64,000 nt of DNA from Chryseobacterium jejuense. Its GTDB lineage: Bacteria; Bacteroidota; Bacteroidia; Flavobacteriales; Weeksellaceae. Positions 45,607-55,100 of the stretch are shown in pieces. The DNA lies in assembly GCF_017877355.1 (NCBI RefSeq), contig NZ_JAGIPR010000003.1, positions 62,001-126,000 on the forward strand, given 5' to 3'. The notes under the pieces are model-generated. The model was not told the origin of the DNA. It saw only the letters and a program-made list of their open reading frames with translations, and did no database searches. Each line of letters opens with the position of its first letter. Position 1 is the first letter of the stretch. The translations under genes and the position numbers were made by a program.

Positions 45607-45937
45607 TCCCGGGATTATTTCACCGTGAAAATCAATAATGCAATCAACCGGAATGATTGTACAGGAAGGGGTTTGTCTTTACCGGAAAAAAAATAGACCT
45701 CTTCTTATTGAACAGTGGGTAAAATCTGAAAAAATTCTGAATAATAAAACTATTGAAGCAGCTAAGATACATGAAGAAAAATCATATTGCCTTTTTTAGG
45801 AAACATTACTTAAAAAGCAGCCAGGCTTAGTATTCTTAAAGCCCTTATTGACCTTAATGATTCAGAATGTTTTTCAGTTTTTAGGAGACTGATCATTACC
45901 ACCGTCTTATCTTTTATTAACACCAAAAATCACAAAA
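45607..45937. other. Intergenic region between the M15 peptidase and the 728-residue protein gene
   Basis: A 331-base gap. The only reading frame of note is 45653-45799 (48 codons, MIVQEGVCLYRKKNRP...), with no homology I recognise. Its charged composition looks slightly protein-like, so it may be a remnant. A promoter for the giant genes may lie here, but none was identified. Confidence 0.3.
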
Positions 45938-48124
45938 ATGCCACAAAATATTCCATCGGGAAGCTTATCAACAGCTCTCGACAGCAAAGGGCTTAACGTA
46001 CGGCCAGATCTGTTGCCGGAGTCTTTCTTTTTCCTGGAAAAAGGAAAAACGTTCTCGCAGAGCCCAGCCGAAAAATTTGGAGCCAATGGTACCGTATTCA
46101 GGACCACTTCCAAAATAAACGGTTATACTGGCAAAGTATATACTATTTGCCAGGGACAGGTATTTTTACAACCTTGTGGAGATGGCTCCACTAAAGTAAA
46201 TGCGATCCTGAAGCCTTTTAATCAACCGATTAAAGGACTGGCGATCAAATATATCGTATACAGAGGGCTGAACAGATCAGATTTCTTCCAAGGTGATCTG
46301 ATCACATCAGGAACACCAACAGCCTTTGTAGACATTATCAAAAAAGAGTTCACAGGTCTTTATAATATGTTGGGAATTACTGTGCCTCCGTTTACCGCTC
46401 AACATATCGGATATCCGTCAGGAACTTCTCAGTCACCAGATGATCTTATTGATGACTATTTCCTTAAGATTTCTAAAGTTCAGACTACTGGAACTACAAC
46501 TACTGAAGTAGATACAAAGAAAGCTTTTGAACTGCCGATGATCCCAAGAGGAACCCATCTTGGAAATGTTACAGGAAGTGTAGGAATTGATATCGTATTG
46601 AACGAGGGAGATTATACAGTAGCGAACGATCCCAGCCCATTTCAGTTGAATCTGGCTTTTGCCCGAAGTGCTGACCACGTTTTAGATCAGGCTATTGGAA
46701 ATACTGCTTTTAAAAAGAAGCTGATCAGAGAAACAGCCACTCAGTTCTTAGATATTGCAGCGTTTTATGGTTTACATACGCAGGGAAAAGGGAAGATTCA
46801 TATGAGTGATAATTCTGTTCTGCAAACGGTAGAAGAAATTGCCAGTCAGATTTCAGGCTTTAAAACAGCCGATACAACCTATCTGTACATCCAGGGCAGC
46901 AGACAAAGATCCTATAATTTCTATGGAAATCAGAACCTGGAAGGAAGTACCCAGAATATTAAAATTGGATCAACCACTGCGAACCTTTCCTTAGAGCAGT
47001 TCGAAGCAGGCTGGCCGGTAAAAGAGCTGGTTGCACAGCCATCATTGGTAGTTCAGCTTACAACCGATAATAACGATGCTGCTGCCATGTACGTAAAACA
47101 AGGTGTTTTACATGCAGATACAGCCAATGAAGATTATTTTATCAGAGGTAAAAACTTATTGCAGGAAGAAGGAAATGGAGCAGATACCAATTTTACGAAG
47201 CCTATTACTTTCAGATTAGATAAAACAAATGCCGGTAAAACGGTTGCTTCTTTTATACAGTTGATTTATGAAGGAAAGACAGTGAAAATTACTTCTGAAA
47301 CTCCTGGTCCAAATCCGGGTGATCCTGCTATAAGCACAAGTTATGATTTGAAAGACATTGATGACATCTTTGGATTGATTAATGTGACCCCTAAAGTTCA
47401 GTCTAAAGGTGGAAATGAGCTTACCTATATTATTGATCAGAACCTGTTGCTTATAGATTTTGAAAGCAAATCAGGAGTGAAAGACATTGCAACAGTGACT
47501 ACAAAGAAGGTAGAGGATCTTATCATGAAAAATGATACAGACAGTTTGAAGAGAGTTACTTATGAGACGTTGCTGAATAATGTAAGACAAAATGCAGGAG
47601 GATATTTTGAAAGCAGAACTGCATATTTAGATAATTCTAATAGTGGAACTGTAACTTATAATGACAAAAGAAATAATTTTTATCAATCAGAAAAACCATA
47701 TTATTTAAAAACGGAAATTTTTACAGATACAGAAGGAAATACAATTACAGGTTTATCTCTACAAGTTTCGGGAGGTGGTTTACCAAGCAAAAAAATATTG
47801 GGTATTACGAATGATGAAAATTTGAAATTGATTACGAAAATTGAAGACAATCATATTAATAATCCAAAATTTTACTTCAAGAATGATCTGGATGGTGGTG
47901 AAAAATATTTTACATCTTCAGAAGGTATTACATATAAAAGATACAGTTTATCTATACTGGGAGAAGATCAGGAGGGAAAACTAATTATAGTATTTCCTGA
48001 TAAAGAAATTTTTGTAACGACTACTGATAATTTGGTTTTTGCTTCTAATGATTATTCGAAGTGGCTGCCTGAATTGAATTATAATGATTTTAAAATAATT
48101 ACCGGAGCAATATGGACGCAGTAA
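45938..48124 (+). CDS. 728-residue protein of the giant-protein/toxin locus, unknown family
   Basis: This protein has no signal peptide and starts MPQNIPSGSLSTALDSKGL. The N-terminal half looks structured and beta-rich (NGTVFRTTSKINGYTGKVYTI split, GLAIKYIVYRGLNRSDFFQGD). The middle holds EFEAGWPVKELVAQPSLVVQL-like segments, and the C-terminal third (after about residue 555) has a different, AT-rich codon use. It overlaps the following gene by 13 bp, so translation is coupled. Context suggests a carrier, adaptor or baseplate-like partner for the 1060-residue toxin candidate. I recognise no family and no known delivery marker (PAAR, VgrG, Rhs). Confidence 0.75.
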   Translation: MPQNIPSGSLSTALDSKGLNVRPDLLPESFFFLEKGKTFSQSPAEKFGANGTVFRTTSKINGYTGKVYTICQGQVFLQPCGDGSTKVNAILKPFNQPIKGLAIKYIVYRGLNRSDFFQGDLITSGTPTAFVDIIKKEFTGLYNMLGITVPPFTAQHIGYPSGTSQSPDDLIDDYFLKISKVQTTGTTTTEVDTKKAFELPMIPRGTHLGNVTGSVGIDIVLNEGDYTVANDPSPFQLNLAFARSADHVLDQAIGNTAFKKKLIRETATQFLDIAAFYGLHTQGKGKIHMSDNSVLQTVEEIASQISGFKTADTTYLYIQGSRQRSYNFYGNQNLEGSTQNIKIGSTTANLSLEQFEAGWPVKELVAQPSLVVQLTTDNNDAAAMYVKQGVLHADTANEDYFIRGKNLLQEEGNGADTNFTKPITFRLDKTNAGKTVASFIQLIYEGKTVKITSETPGPNPGDPAISTSYDLKDIDDIFGLINVTPKVQSKGGNELTYIIDQNLLLIDFESKSGVKDIATVTTKKVEDLIMKNDTDSLKRVTYETLLNNVRQNAGGYFESRTAYLDNSNSGTVTYNDKRNNFYQSEKPYYLKTEIFTDTEGNTITGLSLQVSGGGLPSKKILGITNDENLKLITKIEDNHINNPKFYFKNDLDGGEKYFTSSEGITYKRYSLSILGEDQEGKLIIVFPDKEIFVTTTDNLVFASNDYSKWLPELNYNDFKIITGAIWTQ

Positions 48125-51100
48125 TAAGAAAAGATGGTATAGTAGTTAGGCTTGAAGGAATTAAAAATCCTATTCCAGATTCTGGTGGATATCTGATTGG
48201 ATTTCATTCAGAAAGTGGTATTTACTTTCATTATACAGACGAAGGTAATTATGCTAACTACAAAGAATACGTAGAATATAGAAACCAGACAAGAGACCTT
48301 AAAAATGTAGAAATTTTTAATAGTTGGAGAATTGCACAAAAGGGAGATTTCATAAAAATAAGAAAAAGAGAAATTTTATATGTTTCTGCTGATTATAATA
48401 ACCATGCTAATGATAATAAATACAAATGGTTAGAGTGTGAAAAAACTTATTCAGGAGAAAGCTATTCCCCAAATGGAATTCCAACAGCAGGATTTCAAAT
48501 TAAATCAGAACTTGCAAACGAAGCATATTTCGGAGCTAATTCTACAGCATTAGCATATTTTAAATTAAATATCGTAATGGCTTCAGTTACCAATTCTGAA
48601 CCTATTATAAATAAAAAATTAATTGAAACAATTGCTAATATTACACAGTTAATAAAGAATATTGGAGATAGTGTTTTTAAAGCTTTTATAGAAATTGATA
48701 TAAATAATCCTTTAATTAAAGATGTTTTTATAAATATCAAAAATAGACAGGACATATTTTGGAGAAATGTATTTGTAAATGTAGCGGGGAATCATACACT
48801 AAAAGAGTTATTGGAAATTTACACTAAAAATTATGTAATTTTAGATCAATACTATGATCAATATTGTAATTTCAGAAACTTCATATTAAATCATAGTGAT
48901 CCCAACAACTCAAAAGCTGAGGATATCGAAAAGCTTATCCATATAGCAATCCCTTTTAGTCCTGTAGTACTTCAGCTAATTCCTGCGGACTTAAAAATTA
49001 AGATTCTCAAATATCTTTGCAGTAAAAAATATATTAATAATTTTAGAAATGCTCTAAGTAATGAGAATAACAATAGTCCAATTCATATTGGTGGATTATT
49101 TGCCAATGGTAGAACGTTTAGTGGGGAAGTTCTAGAACAATTTATAGTGAACTTGGTTTATTCTGTAAAAGATACTGAGGTAGATGAGTTTTTGGATAAA
49201 ATGTTAAATACCTTAGAAGATGGACTTATTTTTAAAGAGAAGAAAACATTATATGAAGTAATTTATGAGAACCTTAGCCAGAGTTATAATATTTCGGTTG
49301 GATTACTAGAATTTTCCAATGTCATTTTTAAAACTAATTTTAAACCTACAGAGACTAAAAGTGCTTTCACTCATGCAATCTATGGGCTTTGGTTAAATAG
49401 TAAATATAACCCTTATAACTTAGACGGATCATACAAGCAGAATATTTTCTATATAAAATCTTTAAATCCAACTTCTGGTAAACCTGCAAATAGTGATAAA
49501 TTTTTTGTAGAGGACCATACTACAGCTGTCCCTCCTTCAGTAGTTTATCAATATAGTTATGAGACTGCATATCAGTTGAAGAAAAATAACTCTACAAGTC
49601 CTCCATCATTTGAATATCCAATTGATTATCCAGATGCTGCACCTATTACAATGCCTTATACATCAGATAAAAGTATTGGGATCTATTTTGATAATTTTTC
49701 ATTTAATTTTAAGGAAGGTAAGATAGAAGCTTATCACAAAGATTTACCAACACTTCCAGCAGATATCATAAATAAATATGAGAATGCTTATAAGGACGCA
49801 TTATTTGGGACGTATCATATTTATCAACCTGTAACATTGATAAATAATAATGTTGAAACAAAAGTACCAATACCAACTTTGTATGGTAATCCAACACAGA
49901 TTGGAAATGGTTCACTTACCATAAACTCTTTGATTCCAATCTTTGTTTTAAAAATGATAGATGACCTTGGTGATAGAAGTGATGTGGAAACAGTGATTGG
50001 CTATATGCTAGATGGGGTTCTTACATTTTCAGGAATTGGAAATGCTTTAAAATTACGACATCTAAGATGGGCTGCTATGGGAGTGGAAACAACAGGATTA
50101 TTAACAAAGGCCGGACTTAGAGTAGTCTTAGGTGGAATTGAATTTACTTCTGGTGTATTAGGTTTTTTTGCAAATTTTGTAGAATGCAGTACGAATGACG
50201 AGTTCTGCATAAATATGAAAAATTATATCATGTTATTGCAGCTAGCTACATTATCTGTTACAGCTGCAGATAATATAACAACATTTGCATTAAAGAATTC
50301 TGCAGATAAAATTGTATATAGTGCGGGCGGCTCTAGTGAAGCTGAAATAATTCAGAATGTTAAGAATAAATTAAAGAACCTTCATCCAAATACTGCGGAT
50401 AGTGTACTTGCAGAAGCTTCGGTAAACATTTATCGAACAACCCAAATGGCGATCCTTCCTACATTTTCTGTTGTAGCGGCGGTCAAAAAATTAATAAATA
50501 AAAGAAATTTCATTTTACAAGCAGAATATACAGATGCTATTCTAACTACTTTTATTAATTTCTGCAGAACTGAATTAAGGATAACCGATAATATTTTAAT
50601 AGAAGACTTTTTAGTGACTGCCAATAGACCTAAAAAGCCTATTTCATATGCTGACTTAAGAAAACAAGTTAATTACTACATAAATGAAGTAGTAAAAAGA
50701 GGCTTTCCTGCTGGCTTTCTAAATAAAGCAAATTACAGAGCTTTTTGCCAAGAGTCTAAAAGTTTTTTTATAGAAACATTAAATAATTTAGATGAATCAT
50801 TTATCGATTTTGAAGAGAAATTTGAATTTTATGTTAAAGGAAGTTCTGTAAGAGCACCGAGGACAATTAATGATCCAAATATAAATAACGTTGAATTACC
50901 TACCTGGAGAGCTGATGATATTGATATTGATATTATGTTAGATGCGAATGATTATGATGATTTCCGCAAAGTAATGGAGGAATATATCAAAGACTTAAAG
51001 GACAGAAGGATTATAGATGCTGATGATTATGCTTCATTAGCAGCTCATTTAAAGGAAGGTGATTTTATTACCTATCAATTTTTTAAACTGCTCCCAACAG

Positions 51101-51294
51101 GTAATTCTAATTTTACAAAAGGATTTAGAAATTCATGTCAGCAGTATACTGATTTTATACCAGTTAATGGTGAGGAAAAAATTAACTTTGCAATTGTTAA
51201 GAAGAATAAAATAATAAAAAATGAAAGGCAAATCACGGGTAATAAAATCATTGGAAAATATGATATGAAACCCAAATTACCATATATTGATTAA
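48112..51294 (+). CDS. Putative polymorphic toxin, 1060 residues, with nucleotidyltransferase-like C-terminus
   Basis: The start ATG lies inside the end of the 728-residue gene. The N-terminal 600 residues match nothing I know. Residues about 625-740 contain hydrophobic stretches (GLLTKAGLRVVLGGIEFTS, MLLQLATLSVTAADNITT) like the pre-toxin regions of bacterial toxins. The C-terminal 200 residues hold FYVKGSSVRAP (G910, S911, S912), then ADDIDIDIML (D936, D938, D940), which recalls the GS...DxD metal-binding motif of nucleotidyltransferases, though with a longer spacer than usual. A probable immunity gene follows 11 bp later. The gene is very AT-rich. The toxin role is inference from context and motif. 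Confidence 0.65.
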   Translation: MDAVIRKDGIVVRLEGIKNPIPDSGGYLIGFHSESGIYFHYTDEGNYANYKEYVEYRNQTRDLKNVEIFNSWRIAQKGDFIKIRKREILYVSADYNNHANDNKYKWLECEKTYSGESYSPNGIPTAGFQIKSELANEAYFGANSTALAYFKLNIVMASVTNSEPIINKKLIETIANITQLIKNIGDSVFKAFIEIDINNPLIKDVFINIKNRQDIFWRNVFVNVAGNHTLKELLEIYTKNYVILDQYYDQYCNFRNFILNHSDPNNSKAEDIEKLIHIAIPFSPVVLQLIPADLKIKILKYLCSKKYINNFRNALSNENNNSPIHIGGLFANGRTFSGEVLEQFIVNLVYSVKDTEVDEFLDKMLNTLEDGLIFKEKKTLYEVIYENLSQSYNISVGLLEFSNVIFKTNFKPTETKSAFTHAIYGLWLNSKYNPYNLDGSYKQNIFYIKSLNPTSGKPANSDKFFVEDHTTAVPPSVVYQYSYETAYQLKKNNSTSPPSFEYPIDYPDAAPITMPYTSDKSIGIYFDNFSFNFKEGKIEAYHKDLPTLPADIINKYENAYKDALFGTYHIYQPVTLINNNVETKVPIPTLYGNPTQIGNGSLTINSLIPIFVLKMIDDLGDRSDVETVIGYMLDGVLTFSGIGNALKLRHLRWAAMGVETTGLLTKAGLRVVLGGIEFTSGVLGFFANFVECSTNDEFCINMKNYIMLLQLATLSVTAADNITTFALKNSADKIVYSAGGSSEAEIIQNVKNKLKNLHPNTADSVLAEASVNIYRTTQMAILPTFSVVAAVKKLINKRNFILQAEYTDAILTTFINFCRTELRITDNILIEDFLVTANRPKKPISYADLRKQVNYYINEVVKRGFPAGFLNKANYRAFCQESKSFFIETLNNLDESFIDFEEKFEFYVKGSSVRAPRTINDPNINNVELPTWRADDIDIDIMLDANDYDDFRKVMEEYIKDLKDRRIIDADDYASLAAHLKEGDFITYQFFKLLPTGNSNFTKGFRNSCQQYTDFIPVNGEEKINFAIVKKNKIIKNERQITGNKIIGKYDMKPKLPYID

Positions 51295-51305
51295 AAGTTA
51301 TTGTT

Positions 51306-51932
51306 ATGAGTTTAGAAAAAAAATTTTACAACCAATATTTCCAAGAAATTACCGAAAAACAAGCAAGTCAGATAAATGATTTTTATATTAAATATTTGCT
51401 TGATGGGAAACTTAAAAAGATTGAAGATATTACTTCTAAGTATTTTATAGGAACATATTATTTAGATGATACTGAAAATCTTCAATCAAAAATACAAGAG
51501 TTTTGTGTAGAAGCTGGACAAAGATGGATTTTTCATACAAAAGAATTTTCTTCATTTGGTTATAGTTTATGGAATTGGGTCGATATTGATAATACTGGGG
51601 CTATAATATTTAAAGGAAAAAGAGTACTTGATGTAAAAAATAGAGAAATTTTTAATTGTTCTATTGATTTATCAAGTAATCAAATGAGAAGGGCAACAAA
51701 AAGGTATTTCAAAGGTGATGATACAGAGCCCATTTTACTGTTTGAATATAATGAGCAAAACAATTTATCATATATATTAGATAGAAAAGATAGTTGGGGG
51801 CTTGGAGGAGGATGGCCAATGGATAAAGAAGAGCTTATAATTGTAGATACTAATGTTGGGTTATTTCCATGGGATCAACACCCATATTTTCATTCAGCAT
51901 TACCTTTTTTACCAACGAGTAATTCTATTTAA
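51306..51932 (+). CDS. Putative cognate immunity protein, family B
   Basis: A 208-residue soluble protein starting 11 bp after the toxin candidate. It is a strong paralogue of the gene at 40752: shared are EITEKQASQ / EITEQEADQ, DTENLQSKIQEFC, REIFNCS, GGWPMDKEELII and FPWDQHPYFHSA. Position right behind the C-terminal domain and duplication in the upstream array are both what is expected of an immunity protein. Base composition matches the AT-rich toxin gene rather than the flanking giant genes. Confidence 0.7.
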   Translation: MSLEKKFYNQYFQEITEKQASQINDFYIKYLLDGKLKKIEDITSKYFIGTYYLDDTENLQSKIQEFCVEAGQRWIFHTKEFSSFGYSLWNWVDIDNTGAIIFKGKRVLDVKNREIFNCSIDLSSNQMRRATKRYFKGDDTEPILLFEYNEQNNLSYILDRKDSWGLGGGWPMDKEELIIVDTNVGLFPWDQHPYFHSALPFLPTSNSI

Positions 51933-52140
51933 GACAAGAAAGATTGATTATTTAGTTATTACTAAGTATATCATATAACTATGATAATAAATTATAAATG
52001 CTATTTCTAGCAAGTTGATAAAATAGTCAGCTTATCGGAAAACAGTCAAACCCCACGGGAAATTAAGTAAACCCTACTTAATAAGGCTTTTGTTTGCCTA
52101 AACGAAAGCCTTCCACTCACCCAAACACAAAATTATTTTT
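51933..52140. other. Gap between the immunity gene and the 2298-residue protein gene
   Basis: 208 bases without an ORF. The first half is AT-rich like the toxin cassette; the second half, from about 52020, returns to the composition of the giant genes. It holds the outline of a weak hairpin (AAGGCTTTTG ... GAAAGCCTT, 52082-52112). This is the right-hand composition boundary of the presumed exchanged cassette and may hold a promoter for the giant genes. Confidence 0.35.
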
Positions 52141-55100
52141 ATGTCAAATCAAACACCGGTAACACACAGGTATTACCCGAGGTTATCCTCTGTGGTTACA
52201 AAAGACGACATCCCGGATATTCTGGGATTCTTAAAACCGGGGATTACTAACCTCCTCGATAAAATCTATTATAAAGATTTACAGTATAGTAAAGGGCCGA
52301 AAGGAGATTCAGCGTTTTACAGCTTATCTGTCGTTTCCAAGAGAATCGATATTGAAATTCCGGGAACAGGGATTTCATTGGTCCTGAACGGAACAGATGA
52401 TTCCGCTATCTCCGCATTTCCTATTACCGTTGAATACCAATGGAAGATCCTGGCGTATTTACGCTACTTCAGCTTAGGAAACTTTTCCTTTGAACCTCAG
52501 CAGATCTTCGAGGTAGCCCTTAGGGTACTCAACGTAACGGAAGAACAGGCCATCGCGCACTTTGTGAACACATTTGTCTCACCAGCTAATCAGAATGTCA
52601 CGCCTCTGATGCAGTTTGTGAAGGATATTAATGACTCACATAGTTTGGGACTTACATTACCATCCGATGCTACGACAGTTACAGAAGTCGTACAGGATAT
52701 TTTTAATAAAACGGCAGGAAAGTATGCTTCATTAGTTGCTTTTGCAACCTACTTGCTTTCCAATGACATGCAGGAGACATCAGAAAAGGTAAAAACCTTC
52801 TTCAAAGCTTTAATGCCGCAGGATATTGATGAGTTCATCAAAGAAGTAGCCATTCCGAAATTTAAAGCAACCTTAATGCTGTCGGCAGCGATTGAGTTTC
52901 CAAGAAGTATTTTAAAGCCTGTAAACCCATTAAAGCACCCGACTGCTCCTTTGGAAGTCATTGAAGATGAAACTAAAAAAGTAACCCTCAGCTTCGGTGA
53001 AGCTTTATTCTATGCGGATACTGAAAAAGGTTTCGGATATAATATGGACCTGGTGCTGAATATGAGTAATCCTGCTCAGATTGGAAACACAGGCTTTATA
53101 ATCGATATTCACAACCTTAAAATTGACCTCAGCAAAACGGAAAATATTGCTGAAGCCGATGCAGACGGAAGACCCAAGGAATTTATGGGCGTCTATATGG
53201 AATACACTGAGATTTTCCTTCCTAAAAAATGGTTTAAAAAGAAAAATCCAGAAGGAAATACCCAACAGACTATCGGTATTTCAGCCAATCATATGCTGAT
53301 CGGAACCGGAGGGCTTTCAGGAAATATTGCCATTAGGCCTACCTACGCCGTTAAAACTGTTGGAACCGAAACCAAAGTTGTTGATTATTTCAGCAAGTTT
53401 TTCTCGCTTGATTATACTAATCTGAAAGTGAAATCCATGAGCAGTTCTAATGAAACGGCTATTCATAACATGGATGAATTGATGACTTTCATGAACGGCC
53501 TGGCATCACCTTCTGAGCTTAAGTTTGTTTATCCAATGGGATTAAGAACCGTTGCAGGAGATTACAGGGAATTTCAGAAAGAAGAAGACTATTATAAATT
53601 CCTGGCAAGCCTGTCTGTGGACAGTCTTGATGATGATAACCGTACCTTATGGTTTAATCTTGGGAAAGATTCTGAAAAATCATGGGAATTAGGATTCAGC
53701 AAATTTGATATTGATTTCCACCAGGGGCAGGTAGTACATTCCTCATTACATGCCGGACTGAAAATCAAAAAATTCAAAGATTATAATGGCCTGGATATGG
53801 TCATTGACGTTGTTGGAGAATGGGAAAGTAAAGAAAATTTCAAACTTTCTGCTGCCATTCTGCCTTTTGGTCTGAAAATGAATCTTTTTAACATACTTAA
53901 CTTTTATTTACAAAGAATAGAAATCGGGAAGAAAAATGATAACTTCTATGTGGAAGCGGATACTAAGATAACCTTCCCTGAAGGATCATTCGGAGAAAGA
54001 CTTTTAGGAAAAGAAGGAATTGATCTTCCGGCTATCCGTTATTACGCCAACGGTAAATTTGAAATTGCAGGTGGAAGTTCTATTATTCCAACCAACCTTC
54101 ATCTGAATTTAGGACCGGTACGTATGGCGGTTACAGCCATCCACATGGGAACCATACAGCGAATGTATAAAGGGAATATGCGTACCTATAATTATATCGG
54201 ATTTGATGGTGGTATTAATATCAATCCATTAGGTCTTGATGTAAGAGGTAATGGGGTAAAATATTATTATACTGCTGATAATGACGAATTCGGTGGAACT
54301 AAAGATGATTACTTCCATATTTCAACCTTAGAAGTTGACTTAGTAATTCCTGGAACAGCGAGCGCAAGTGCTGCTGTAGCGATTATAAAAGGTGCTCTTA
54401 CTATTCCTGAGCCAGGAAAATCCACAGAATATAGAGGAAAAGTTTCTCTTCAGTTGCCGAAAATGAATATTTCCGGTTCTGCTGAAATGGCTTTCGATCC
54501 TAAATATCCGGGATTTCTGGTAGATGCAAGCGTTGAACTGCCGTTCGTGATCCCATTAGGTTCATTTGGTATTTTCGGATTCAGAGGACTCATCGGATAC
54601 CGATATGTAGCCCATAAGGAGGCCATTGGAATGACAGAAAACGATACCTGGTACGATTATTATGTACATCCGCAACGAGGAATTAATACAGATAAATTTA
54701 TCGGACCTCAGTTTACTCAGAAATATAGTGCACCGTTCTCCTTTGGAGCAGGAGCTTCGCTGGCCACCTTAGATGGACGTCTTGCCTCATTACGGGCAAT
54801 GGTATTGCTTTCAGTACCAAGTATGTTTGCCATTGATGCCGGATTAACGATCATCAGTGAGCGCCTTGGGCTGACAGAAGATGACCCTAAAGTTCCACCA
54901 TTCTATGCTTTCGTTATCGTAGGTGACAATTCATTGGAAATTGGAGCAGGTGGTAACTTCCAGCTCAACAAAAATAACGGTTCATTTATTGACATTAAGG
55001 CTGAAGTTCAGATGGGCTTCTTTTTTAAAAACCAAAGACCATGGTATGTTAATTTCGGAACAAGGGATAAACCGATCAGGGCCAGTCTGTTTAAAGATTC

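Noticed and set aside
48112..51294. Rhs/YD-repeat or VgrG/PAAR toxin carrier
   Set aside because: No YD repeats, RHS core DPxG motif, PAAR or gp27/gp5-like features are visible in the sequence.
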